NCBI GenBank assembly: GCA_050946255.1 | Contig: JBMNUL010000062.1 | Coordinates: 1-14,053, forward strand | Origin: JBMNUL01 sp050946255 | GTDB taxonomy: Bacteria > Actinomycetota > Coriobacteriia > Coriobacteriales > CADBOM01 | Reading direction: 5' to 3' | Length of the DNA stretch: 14,053 nucleotides | Shown here: one piece after another, positions 1 through 5,334 of the stretch | How positions within the stretch are numbered: the stretch's first letter is position 1 | Layout: every line of letters starts with the position of its first letter | The notes under the pieces: generated by a model | Databases searched by the model: none | Seen by the model: only the letters and a program-made list of their open reading frames with translations | Told to the model about the DNA's origin: nothing | Translations under genes and position numbers: made by a program

Positions 1-1
1 A

Positions 2-334
2 AAAACTGTTCCATCTTCCATTGTCGTTGCTCCCTCGACCCAGACAGTCCCAATGCCAGGGGGAAAGGCCGAGGCATATAAAAGAGGGCTTGGCTATACG
101 GAGGAAAACGCCAGGGAGCTTCGAGATAAGATACATTTTCAGGTATCGTCCGGGAAAAGTGTGCCGTATGAAATTCAGAAATCTGAATATGGGACAAAAT
201 GCAAATATCGAATATCGATAACAGGTCCAAACGGAAAGACAAAGAACGTTATCGCTGTATATCAAATTGATAACGGTACTACTGTGCCAAGGATGATTAC
301 AAATTATCTGGAAGGGGAAAACGATGATAACTGA
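2..334 (+). CDS. C-terminal end of a protein with a DUF6883-like toxin tip (5' partial)
   Basis: The frame is open from the first bases of the window, so this is the end of a longer protein and the internal ATG at 53 is probably not the start. The visible 110 residues are a short Pro/Thr/Val-rich stretch, then an 'AYKRGLGYTEENARELRD' helix, then a beta-rich part containing 'ISITGPNGKT' and 'VPRMITNYL'. This order (helix, T/SGPNG turn, 'PRxxTxYL' ending) is what I recall of DUF6883 domains, which often sit at the C-terminus of large secreted polymorphic toxins. The family call is from memory and was not searched. The stop overlaps the next gene by 11 bp, as expected for a toxin tip followed by its immunity gene. 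The toxic activity is unknown and the secretion and repeat regions lie outside the window. Confidence 0.6.
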   Translation, partial: KTVPSSIVVAPSTQTVPMPGGKAEAYKRGLGYTEENARELRDKIHFQVSSGKSVPYEIQKSEYGTKCKYRISITGPNGKTKNVIAVYQIDNGTTVPRMITNYLEGENDDN

Positions 335-515
335 AAACACTAGGGTTAAGACAATGGTGGAAAAGGATGGTTTTCCATCTGGATCTATCGGTGTGGTTGT
401 CAGCATATATGGAAGCGGACCTGGCTGCGAAGTGGAGATTTGGGATGAAGATGGATACCCTGTCGACGTGGTTACTTTCAACATGAAGGAGTTGCAGCCA
501 TTGCCAGCAGAGTAG
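324..515 (+). CDS. DUF4926-like small protein, probable partner or immunity protein of the upstream tip
   Basis: This 63-residue acidic protein starts at ATG 324 behind a good ribosome site (GGAAGGGG at 310-317, 6 bases before the ATG). The sequence has the DUF4926 layout: an N-terminal 'RVKTMVEKDGFPSGSIGVVVSIY' strand pair, then 'CEVEIWDEDG', then a closing 'LQPLP'. DUF4926 proteins are small SH3-like beta barrels commonly encoded beside DUF6883 proteins, and this pair shows that linkage with an 11-bp overlap. From neighbourhood and size I infer an immunity or antitoxin role, binding the C-terminal domain of the upstream product in the cytoplasm. No membrane segment or signal peptide is visible. 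The family is fairly clear; the function is inferred. Confidence 0.6.
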   Translation: MITENTRVKTMVEKDGFPSGSIGVVVSIYGSGPGCEVEIWDEDGYPVDVVTFNMKELQPLPAE

Positions 516-549
516 CTTTCTGTGTGCGCTATGTAGTCGCTTTCAGCAG

Positions 550-726
550 ATGACCGAAAACGAAGCATGCTGCTGTGAAGGACAGCAAGGCATTTCAATG
601 AGGGAAGAGGAAAAACGCACGGAGGAGGAAACGATACTTGCCCTGGAGGTGCTCGCAGGCGAGATCGCCGAGGAGGAGCACAGGAGCTGGCAGGACGGTT
701 ACACGACGCGGACGAAAGCGGATTGA
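550..726 (+). CDS. Small acidic ORF, unknown
   Basis: This possible 58-residue ORF (ATG 550; a second in-frame ATG at 598 would give 42 residues) lies 34 bp after the DUF4926-like gene on the same strand. Neither start has a convincing ribosome site, although AGGAAA-like purines lie near the second. The product is very rich in Glu ('MREEEKRTEEETILALEVLA' then 'GEIAEEEHRSWQDGY') and would be one amphipathic helix. The N-terminal part before residue 17 contains three consecutive Cys and looks unconvincing. I do not recognise a family. It could be a real small protein, a fragment of a larger gene, or chance. Confidence 0.25.
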   Translation: MTENEACCCEGQQGISMREEEKRTEEETILALEVLAGEIAEEEHRSWQDGYTTRTKAD

Positions 727-912
727 AGCCCAGGGCAATTCGAATAGCAGGTATCTAATTTCAGATGCTCATAGTTATTGAAGCAGCGGTTGAAAAAGTT
801 GCTAACGATTAATAAGTTATCGGCAACATCTTCATGCTCGTTAATAGGAGCGGTGCAACCGGGTGTGCAAATTGAGTCCAAAAAAATAAATAACAAAATG
901 CGCTGTTCGGGC
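727..912. other. Gene-poor stretch between the + and - strand blocks
   Basis: Between the small acidic ORF and the hairpin at 913-959 I see no convincing gene. A 65-codon ORF on the - strand (896-699) overlaps the small acidic ORF, is Cys-rich without a recognisable pattern, and has no ribosome site. The stretch is AT-rich, including an A7 run near 880-886 that would give a U-tract downstream of the hairpin for - strand transcripts. Confidence 0.4.
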
Positions 913-959
913 AGGGAAGAACCGGCCAGTCGTAACTATAGTTTGGCCGGTCCTTCCCT
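913..959 (-). terminator. Long hairpin after the SUKH gene, candidate terminator
   Basis: The arms are 913-928 and 944-959: 16 bp with a single mismatch (AGGGAAGAACCGGCCA against its partner) around a 15-base loop. It begins 12 bp after the stop of the - strand SUKH gene. A weak U-rich stretch follows only after about 14 bases on the - strand, so termination is likely but not textbook. It would also face transcripts from the + strand block. Confidence 0.5.
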
Positions 960-970
960 CAGGTGAGCAG

Positions 971-1387
971 CTAGAGGTTGTCTATCGCGTCGTTGAACTC
1001 ATCTAAGATGAACTCGTCGAAATCCGGGTATTCCGCACGGAGACCGTCAGCCTCGTTCCACGACACAACCGCACCGGTATCGCAGTCTAAGCAGTAGAGC
1101 CATTCGTCGACGTTCTCCACCACAACGAGGTTGTCGGGCAATCCGAAACCACGGTATTCAAGAGTATCGTCCACGAACATCGCGCTGTCGTCAAACCCGA
1201 ATCCGAGAATTTCGACCCCGCCAACTCCGCCATGGCCGTAAGTCTTGAGGTATTCGACATACTGGTCTGGGAGAACGACCCCGAGTTTTTCTTGTGCTGC
1301 AGAGATCATCTCGTCAGAGGGGCTCACGTTAGTGAAGAAACTGTCCTCTTCATGTTCTGAGATTATCTTTCTAATCTTCTCGTTCAT
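971..1387 (-). CDS. SMI1/KNR4 (SUKH) family immunity protein
   Basis: This 138-residue protein has the SUKH fold signature: an N-terminal helix, 'SDEMISAAQEKLGVVLPDQY' (residues about 24-43), 'VEYLKTYGHGGVGGVEILGFG', then an acidic C-terminal half with 'WNEADGLRAEYPDFDEFILDEF'. Length and pattern match SMI1/KNR4 proteins, which in bacteria are mostly immunity proteins for nuclease and other polymorphic toxins. The ATG follows AAAGGTGG at good spacing. The start overlaps the stop of the frameshifted LHH nuclease tip in an ATGA arrangement, so it was probably its cognate immunity gene. The gene is intact although its toxin is damaged, as expected if immunity still protects against kin carrying the active toxin. 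It is followed by a long hairpin. Confidence 0.85.
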   Translation of the reverse strand: MNEKIRKIISEHEEDSFFTNVSPSDEMISAAQEKLGVVLPDQYVEYLKTYGHGGVGGVEILGFGFDDSAMFVDDTLEYRGFGLPDNLVVVENVDEWLYCLDCDTGAVVSWNEADGLRAEYPDFDEFILDEFNDAIDNL

Positions 1388-1681
1388 TGTTTACCACCTT
1401 TCAAATACTGACGAGCGCGCCATCTCCAATACCTCCGACGGAAATTCTCATATTGCTTTTCCAGGTCTGGATCGTTTCTGAAACTGCTTCCTTTACCGAC
1501 AAGACCGTGAAGGACACGGTGGTCCTCGGAATGTGCAACCTCTCGAACTTCCGCCATGGGCCCGCTCTCTTCTCAGGACATGACGAAGCCGCACCGCTTT
1601 TCCATCGTTCCCAATAGGTGGATCCCCGTAAAGCATACGCCATGCTAAAGCTTGAGCATCTTGGCCGTCGTCTCTCCTCAT
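1384..1681 (-). pseudogene. Frameshifted LHH-type HNH/EndoVII nuclease toxin tip
   Basis: Two - strand frames together rebuild one nuclease domain. From the ATG at 1681 one reads 'MRRDDGQDAQALAWRMLYGD' followed by 'PPIGNDGKAVRLRHVLRRE'. At about 1561-1570 the reading must move to another frame, giving 'GPMAEVREVAHSEDHRVLHG', 'SFRNDPDLEKQYENFRRRYW' and a stop at 1386-1384. The order 'PIGNDGKxVxLHHxLQRExGPxAEV...HxxLHG...F' is the LHH branch of the HNH/endonuclease VII superfamily found at toxin C-termini. The first His of the LHH motif is Arg here (LRH), so both the frame and the active site look lost. Its ATG overlaps the upstream stop (ATGA) and its stop overlaps the SUKH start (ATGA). A sequencing error could explain the frameshift but not the His loss. 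Confidence 0.65.
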
Positions 1682-2007
1682 TCACCGCGTTTCGCTAGAA
1701 GGTGGTTTACCCACGCGTCGGTTTCGCGCTTGACGCTCTCGGGGTAGTCCGGGAATGAGTCCAGTTTCCGCTCTTCGATCCAGTCTGGGTTCTCCCACCA
1801 GTATGGGATCTTGAACGAGAAATGCGAATAGGCTCGGCAAGAGCTGCACCAAATCCATGCGGTCCCATGGTCTCCGGAGTCAAGTGGTCGGTGCAGCAGG
1901 AAGTGCGCGTCTGTTTTCCCACAGCGGGGGCAGGCTGTCGGCATGTGCAGGGGTCCTTCGTTGATGCTGTAGACCAAATCCAACATCTTATCTTCTTCAT
2001 TCCACAT
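1678..2007 (-). CDS. Zinc-ribbon-like small protein, probable immunity partner of the HExxH toxin tip
   Basis: This 109-residue protein starts at ATG 2007, one base after the stop of the metallopeptidase-like tip, with AAAGGAAA upstream. It contains two CxxC pairs, 'CPRCGKTDAHFLLHR' near residue 25 and 'WCSSCRAYSHFSFKIPYWW' near residue 53, so it probably binds one zinc ion as a ribbon. A Trp-rich middle ('YWWENPDWIEE') and a charged C-terminus ('FPDYPESVKRETDAWVNHLL') follow. No signal peptide or membrane segment is seen. I do not recall a named family, but this architecture (CPxCG, CxxC, aromatic centre) occurs in small proteins downstream of polymorphic toxins. From position and size I infer immunity against the 2009-2323 product. 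Its stop overlaps the ATG of the nuclease remnant. Confidence 0.5.
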   Translation of the reverse strand: MWNEEDKMLDLVYSINEGPLHMPTACPRCGKTDAHFLLHRPLDSGDHGTAWIWCSSCRAYSHFSFKIPYWWENPDWIEERKLDSFPDYPESVKRETDAWVNHLLAKRGE

Positions 2008-2008
2008 G

Positions 2009-2323
2009 TCAGCGTTTTCCTTTCATGTAAGCAGCCAGAGCATTCCCAGATCTATATGCAGTTGGTTCTGGGGCATTCTCTCCTCGGATGAAAGACCGGG
2101 CGTGGTTCAACTCATGTGCAATTGTGTTTGCAAGCTCAATTTCGCTCATCAAAGCTGAAGGGCCAATTTCAATTACAAAAGGGTTGGATTTATATGTTCT
2201 TCCGTATAACCCTGGAGGGAGGTTTGGGTTGAACACAATTTGTGGACGGCTCCGCTCTTTCTCGATCCGAAAGTTACGGAACTCCACTATTAACGTCCGG
2301 CCGTTTTTCAGCTCTTGTTGGAA
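2009..2323 (-). CDS. Orphan metallopeptidase-like (HExxH) polymorphic-toxin tip
   Basis: The frame is open from just after an in-frame TAG (2326-2324) to the TGA at 2011-2009. The only plausible start inside is GTG 2287, which lacks a ribosome site, and recognisable domain sequence ('ELKNGRTLIVEFRNF') extends upstream of it. It therefore looks like the last ~105 residues of a larger protein cut off from its body. A central 'NTIAHELNHARSF' carries an HExxH zinc-peptidase motif, followed by 'RGENAPEPTAYRSGNALAAY', a pattern I associate with toxin-tip peptidase-like domains in Rhs- and CDI-type proteins. A third zinc ligand is not certain. The zinc-ribbon gene one base downstream is the likely immunity gene. 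Whether it is expressed is doubtful without a start. Recognition is from motif only. Confidence 0.55.
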   Translation of the reverse strand, partial: FQQELKNGRTLIVEFRNFRIEKERSRPQIVFNPNLPPGLYGRTYKSNPFVIEIGPSALMSEIELANTIAHELNHARSFIRGENAPEPTAYRSGNALAAYMKGKR

Positions 2324-2388
2324 CTACGGGCGGCGATACGGTTTAAAGGCAAATAAGACTTGGAGCGGCGCACTTTATTCAATTCTCG

Positions 2389-2407
2389 TGATGTCACTTT
2401 GATGTCA
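2389..2407. repeat. TGATGTCA direct repeat with 11-bp period
   Basis: TGATGTCA occurs at 2389-2396 and 2400-2407, about one helical turn apart, in the gap between the metallopeptidase-like tip and the DUF2262-like gene. It could be a tandem protein-binding site or chance. Confidence 0.25.
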
Positions 2408-2427
2408 TCAGCTTGGATACTCAAAAT

Positions 2428-2474
2428 CACGGGGTGGATTGGGAGCCAAGAGGAATAGCCCCAGCCACCCCGTG
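2428..2474 (-). terminator. GC-rich hairpin, candidate terminator of the DUF2262-like gene
   Basis: Perfect 10-bp arms (CACGGGGTGG at 2428-2437 and its complement at 2465-2474) extend inwards with wobble and mismatches. Reading the - strand, the stem is followed by ATTTTG, a weak U-tract. It lies 55 bp beyond the stop of the - strand DUF2262-like gene and separates it from the toxin-tip chain. Confidence 0.45.
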
Positions 2475-2528
2475 TCATCGCAAGCAATGAAATTACTATT
2501 GATACTGCGCAAGAGCTGCAAATGAGTA

Positions 2529-3017
2529 TTATCCGTTTAATCCGCCGACCTCTACTTTATTTTCACAGTCAATCTCCACACTTGCCAGATGCCCCATAAA
2601 ATAATCGGGTTCTGCTCCCAGGTCTATGGAAAGATCAGTCTCATTCCCATTCACTCTTATCAATGCATTATTTACAAATATTGCTTCCGCAAGCTCAGAT
2701 TGTGAAATTTTTTTATCAGTATCAAAGTTTCCATCTTCTATCATTTCATTTACCGCATCTGTAAACTCATCATATTCTTCAAAGAAAGATTGAAGGATCT
2801 TCTCTCGATGAGTATTGAGCCAATTTATTTTTTCAAGAACAACATTGCCTGTATTTTCTTCTTTGTTCTTAATCAAAAGGAGAATCTTAGTCTTTCTCTC
2901 CCAAACGTTTAATTCTCCAGAATAAAAACCCAGCTTGCTGTCATATGTAAACTTCGCGTTTCCAACTAAAAGTTCATCTGTCATATCGTCTTTTTTCTTC
3001 TTTGAAAACAGTCCCAT
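2529..3017 (-). CDS. DUF2262-like protein, probable immunity-type protein
   Basis: This 162-residue protein starts at ATG 3017 behind a GAAGGAC ribosome site. After a Lys-rich start ('MGLFSKKKKDD') come the features I associate with DUF2262: 'FTYDSKLGFYSGEL' near residue 23, a long helical middle ('EKILQSFFEEYDEFTDAVNE'), and a C-terminal strand set 'LSIDLGAEPDYFMGHLASVEI'. DUF2262 proteins are soluble, of unknown mechanism, and often found among polymorphic-toxin immunity genes. The gene is AT-rich compared with the Doc/SDR part of the window, which suggests a foreign origin. The remnant at 3083-3530 lies 66 bp upstream on the same strand, and the two may once have been cotranscribed. No toxin partner is recognisable next to it. 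The family is moderately supported; the function is inferred. Confidence 0.6.
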   Translation of the reverse strand: MGLFSKKKKDDMTDELLVGNAKFTYDSKLGFYSGELNVWERKTKILLLIKNKEENTGNVVLEKINWLNTHREKILQSFFEEYDEFTDAVNEMIEDGNFDTDKKISQSELAEAIFVNNALIRVNGNETDLSIDLGAEPDYFMGHLASVEIDCENKVEVGGLNG

Positions 3018-3082
3018 GAAAATGTCCTTCTATATCTTTTCTTCCCCGGCTTCAGATTCACATGCGATATTTTCAGTTTGAT

Positions 3083-3530
3083 TTATTGTTCCTCCCCGTA
3101 TTTCCCCAAAATACTCTTCATTTCCTCCAGGTCCTCCTTGACTATATGCCTTGCTGCATCAAGTTTCTTAGTGGTATCTGTATGATTCAAAAATTCCTCG
3201 TAGGGAACCGTCCCCATGATATCCTCATTTTCTTGATAAAAAATCCAACCAACCACCTTACATCATCCCTGTCATTTCCCTGCAAATAAGAAGGACTCAA
3301 CGGGAAAGAAGAATTTACCGAGCTGGAAAAACATAAAAGCCCTATGACCTCATCCTCTTTTTCAGGAATATTGGCTTTGCGTAATATAGGTCTTGAACCT
3401 GAACCTGATGAAGAAACTCTCTAATATTTGTCCAGTTGTCCCCACCGATCAATTCAAACTCATCCGGCCCAAACGAAAGAGAGGGGGTAGTCTGGGGTTT
3501 TATTCCATCTAGTGTATCTGGTTCGGTTTG
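3083..3530 (-). pseudogene. Remnant of an unrecognised gene with two frameshifts
   Basis: Three - strand frames join into one protein-like sequence. The first reads 'SLSFGPDEFELIGGDNWTNI' then 'REFL'. A shift at about 3395-3415 leads into 'SGSGSRPILRKANIPEKEDE' then 'VIGLLCF' and on to 'NDRDDVRWLVGFF'. A second shift at a T6 run (about 3236-3243) leads into 'YQENEDIMGTVPYEEFLNHT' and a lysine-rich helix ending at TAA 3085-3083. Restoring one T at the homopolymer joins the last two segments cleanly. No start codon is apparent. I do not recognise the family. Given its neighbours it may be an immunity-type gene upstream of the DUF2262-like gene. Sequencing error at the homopolymer is possible for the second break. 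Confidence 0.5.
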
Positions 3531-3715
3531 TTAACAGTGGCTTGCATTTGATGATAAGGCTATTGCAAAGCCGTCAAGGCTTTCGGTAAATGAATAGCGA
3601 CAAGGAGCCCCAAAGCCATATGACCCCGAGGCTTCTTTTTTCGTACGATTTGCATTAAGCTCTTTTCGTCCATGCGCCTCCCGCACGTGTTGGAAATTGC
3701 AGAAAGGGCAGCCCG

Positions 3716-4096
3716 CTACAGGAACCTCTTCCTGTACGCGGCAAGCGATCCTTCGAGGAGCTCTCGCGCGGATGGGTAGCGCCGCGAGTAACGCTCGCAT
3801 GCTATCTCGAGATAGCCGTAGAACTTCTTGTATGTGAGCCTGCATACCTTTTCAGTCGCGTAGCATTCGACATCGAAACGGCTCTCGTGAGCTTTGTCGT
3901 ACTCGTCGAGCTCATCCCAGAAGATGCAGCCGTGCTCATCGTCGTTGTAGCCCTCCCCCCTGCTGATTGCCTCAACAAGAACGGGAAACTCCTCGTGTTC
4001 TTCCTTCGACCTTTCGCTGTAGAAACCAAGCGCGCATTCGACGGGCCAATGGTCTTCGGCGATAAGGTCCTTATCGCTAAGTATCAGTTCGCTCAA
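3716..4096 (-). CDS. CdiI-like immunity protein (candidate)
   Basis: The frame allows TTG starts at 4102 and 4096. AGGAGG lies at 4108-4103, directly against the first TTG but 6 bases before the second, so 4096 is preferred (126 residues). The protein is acidic and probably all-helical: 'WPVECALGFYSERSKEEHEE', 'EGYNDDEHGCIFWDELDEYD', then 'YGYLEIACERYSRRYPSARE' near the C-terminus. The last part (YxYLxxACERYxxxYP) resembles what I recall of proteins annotated as ribonuclease-toxin immunity protein CdiI. Its start lies inside the end of the 4077-4373 toxin tip, the usual toxin/immunity overlap. The immunity role is inferred from this linkage; the family name is tentative. Confidence 0.5.
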   Translation of the reverse strand: MSELILSDKDLIAEDHWPVECALGFYSERSKEEHEEFPVLVEAISRGEGYNDDEHGCIFWDELDEYDKAHESRFDVECYATEKVCRLTYKKFYGYLEIACERYSRRYPSARELLEGSLAAYRKRFL

Positions 4097-4373
4097 GTGC
4101 AACCTCCTGAAATTCGGGGTAGAACGATTTTATCTCGCAGCTCCCGGCGTATCCTCGCCATTTGACCCCTTGGTTATCGATTCCGGACCACTCTCGAGGG
4201 AGCTTTCCTCCCTTGGCCGCGTTGTTTGCGGCTTCTACACTCCTACGAATGTATTCGTCTGTGCTGATTGTTTCCGACGTTCCGTCTTTCCTCAGAATCG
4301 TAGTTTCGGGAAACCAAGCCCGCTCATCTCGCGCGAGAGCGATGACGAGCGATGCGGACGCGGGGTGATTCAA
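4077..4373 (-). CDS. Orphan toxin tip, possibly BECR-fold RNase, without a proper start
   Basis: The frame is open from an in-frame TGA upstream (about 4410) to the TAG at 4079-4077. It has no ATG or GTG near the front. The TTG at 4373 lacks a ribosome site, so this is probably a C-terminal fragment detached from its delivery protein. The ~98 residues read 'AWFPETTILRKDGTSETIST', a helix 'RRSVEAANNAAKGGKLPREW', then 'IDNQGVKWRGYAGSCEIKSF' and 'YPEF'. The ending (T/IDxxGxKWxGY...YPEF) resembles the last strands of small contact-dependent RNase toxins of the barnase/EndoU/colicin-like group, but I cannot assign a family or point to catalytic residues with certainty. The overlapping immunity-like gene downstream supports the toxin reading. 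Confidence 0.45.
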   Translation of the reverse strand: MNHPASASLVIALARDERAWFPETTILRKDGTSETISTDEYIRRSVEAANNAAKGGKLPREWSGIDNQGVKWRGYAGSCEIKSFYPEFQEVALERTDT

Positions 4374-4419
4374 CGATGCGCTCGGCTTCCGGCCATGCGA
4401 ATCCTGCAGTCAGCCTGAA

Positions 4420-4438
4420 GCGGAAAATGCTTTTCCGC
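4420..4438. repeat. Perfect 8-bp hairpin with a 3-base loop
   Basis: GCGGAAAA at 4420-4427 pairs with TTTTCCGC at 4431-4438 around TGC. It stands between the toxin-tip block and the RelB/Doc block. No T-run follows on either strand, so a terminator role is weak. A binding site or a repeat unit marking a junction is possible. Confidence 0.35.
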
Positions 4439-4593
4439 AGGTCAGACGTGTCACTCTTCGGTCAGCGGGAAATATTCCAGTGAAATGAACGCACTGATTT
4501 GGGATATGTGTCGATTGAGTAGGAATGACATTCTTGCACTGCAAATAATGTGTATTTCACTTGTAAATGATATTATATGCACGTATTTTCTAG

Positions 4594-4599
4594 TATAAT
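4594..4599 (+). promoter_or_regulatory. -10 element of the antitoxin promoter
   Basis: A consensus TATAAT lies 36 bp before the antitoxin ATG in an otherwise AT-rich stretch (4545-4605). No good -35 is seen at 16-18 bp (positions 4571-4576 read TATTAT). The weak -35 would suit an autoregulated toxin-antitoxin promoter. Confidence 0.4.
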
Positions 4600-4634
4600 T
4601 AAGCCATGTGACCGCCGGATAAGGAGGCAGGGAC

Positions 4635-4886
4635 ATGGCAACATCGAACGTCACCATACGCATGGACGAGGACCTGAAGCGCCAGGCGGACGAGGTGCTC
4701 GGCGAGATGGGCATGAGCTTCACCACAGCCGTGAACGTCTTCGTCCGCCAGGTCGTCCGCGAGCGCCGTATACCCTTTGAGATCTCGGCAAGGCAGCAGC
4801 CGGATGCCGTCGATCCCGAGGCCCTCCGGGCCGCCCTCGAGTTTTCCGAGAGGTTCCCCGAGGACTTCAGGCGGATGGCCGAATAA
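4635..4886 (+). CDS. RelB/DinJ family antitoxin
   Basis: This 83-residue protein begins with the ribbon-helix-helix signature 'TSNVTIRMDEDLKRQADEVL' (strand NVTIRMD, then helix), followed by 'GMSFTTAVNVFVRQVVRE' and 'RRIPFEIS', which is characteristic of RelB/DinJ antitoxins. It would bind its own promoter as a dimer and neutralise a partner toxin with its C-terminus. The ATG is set by AAGGAGG at 4621-4627, 7 bases upstream. The usual partner of DinJ is a YafQ/RelE RNase, but here the downstream gene is a Doc-type remnant, a known alternative pairing. Because that toxin is broken, this gene now appears to be an orphan antitoxin or a free DNA-binding repressor. It is GC-rich, like the SDR gene and unlike the AT-rich DUF2262 gene. 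Confidence 0.85.
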   Translation: MATSNVTIRMDEDLKRQADEVLGEMGMSFTTAVNVFVRQVVRERRIPFEISARQQPDAVDPEALRAALEFSERFPEDFRRMAE

Positions 4887-5182
4887 GCGCCGGGGCGCGG
4901 TACATCTCCTACGAGACTGCTGTCGCCGTCAACGAGGCGATGGCCGAGGCCTTCGGAGGTGTCGCGGGGGTCAGGGACCGAGGCCTCCTCGAATCGGCGC
5001 TCTCCCAGCCCGCCCAGACGTTCGACGGGACAGACCTCTATCCCACCGTCGTCGACAAGGCCGCCCGACTCGCGTTCGGAATCGTGCGCAACCACCCGTT
5101 CGTCGACGGCAATCAGTTCAAAGAATGTTTCCACAGCTCAAAGGCTCTGCTCTCGGTTTGTGTAATTTACTCGCAAAGGTGA
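4883..5182 (+). pseudogene. Truncated Doc/Fic toxin without a start codon
   Basis: From 4883 the frame reads 'ISAGARYISYETAVAVNEAM', 'GVRDRGLLESALSQPAQTFD', 'LYPTVVDKAARLAFGIVRN' and 'HPFVDGN' (5093-5113), the N-terminal half and core of a Doc-type Fic protein. Doc transfers phosphate to elongation factor Tu, with the His of HPFxDGN as catalytic base. After Asn at 5111-5113 the conserved K/R and the remaining helices are absent; an unrelated tail runs to a stop at 5180-5182. The place where Doc should start reads ATAAGC overlapping the antitoxin stop. An ancestral ATGAGC would give the classic ATGA overlap, so a G-to-A change at 4885 would keep an antitoxin stop (TAA) and remove the toxin start. 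The ATG at 4940 is internal and skips the first helix. Confidence 0.75.
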
Positions 5183-5247
5183 CTACCAGAGTGTTAGTCT
5201 GACTTGATTACAGAGCGGTAATCAGGCCTGATTACCAGCTGACTACC
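5181..5247. repeat. Phased array of alternating inverted heptamers GAYTACC/GGTARTC
   Basis: Six related heptamers start at 5181 (GACTACC), 5193 (GTTAGTC), 5205 (GATTACA), 5217 (GGTAATC), 5230 (GATTACC) and 5241 (GACTACC). The steps are 12, 12, 12, 13 and 11 bp and orientation alternates for the first five. The units at 5217-5236 form a perfect 20-bp palindrome centred on AGGCCT. TGACTACC is repeated exactly at 5180 and 5240. It lies between the broken Doc gene and the Sir2 gene. It could be a multi-site operator, a structured RNA or DNA element, or the edge of a mobile repeat. Confidence 0.6.
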
Positions 5248-5284
5248 GGATTTTGGGACATTCTGCACTCGCGATAGTAAACGT

Positions 5285-5300
5285 CATGTTATAGAACATG
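5285..5300 (+). promoter_or_regulatory. Candidate extended -10 within a small inverted repeat before the Sir2 gene
   Basis: CATGTT (5285-5290) and AACATG (5295-5300) form a perfect inverted repeat with a 4-base centre. Inside it, TGT followed by TATAGA (5290-5295) resembles an extended -10 hexamer. No -35 is seen at the usual distance. The site sits 35 bp before the Sir2 ATG, where a repressor could block transcription. Confidence 0.3.
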
Positions 5301-5334
5301 GGAAACGAAAGCTCTCGCAAGGGAGAATTTGCTT

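Noticed and set aside
699..896. Cys-rich 65-codon - strand ORF as a lipoprotein-like gene
   Set aside because: The N-terminus is short and its Cys positions do not form a lipobox with a charged n-region; no ribosome site; it overlaps the small acidic + strand ORF.
3062..3289. 75-codon hydrophobic + strand ORF as a small membrane protein
   Set aside because: It lies antisense to the frameshifted remnant, whose - strand frames read as a real soluble protein.
3531..3715. AAGCC...GGCTT followed by CTTTTTT near 3616-3640 as a + strand terminator
   Set aside because: Stem only 5 bp with a 12-base loop and no + strand gene upstream to terminate.
4451..5134. Long - strand ORF (227 codons) opposite the RelB/Doc genes
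   Set aside because: It is the antisense shadow of GC-rich real genes; the product shows no family pattern and it lacks a ribosome site.
5181..5247. CRISPR array
   Set aside because: The repeat units are only 7 bp, alternate in orientation and have 4-6 bp gaps, with no spacers or Cas genes.
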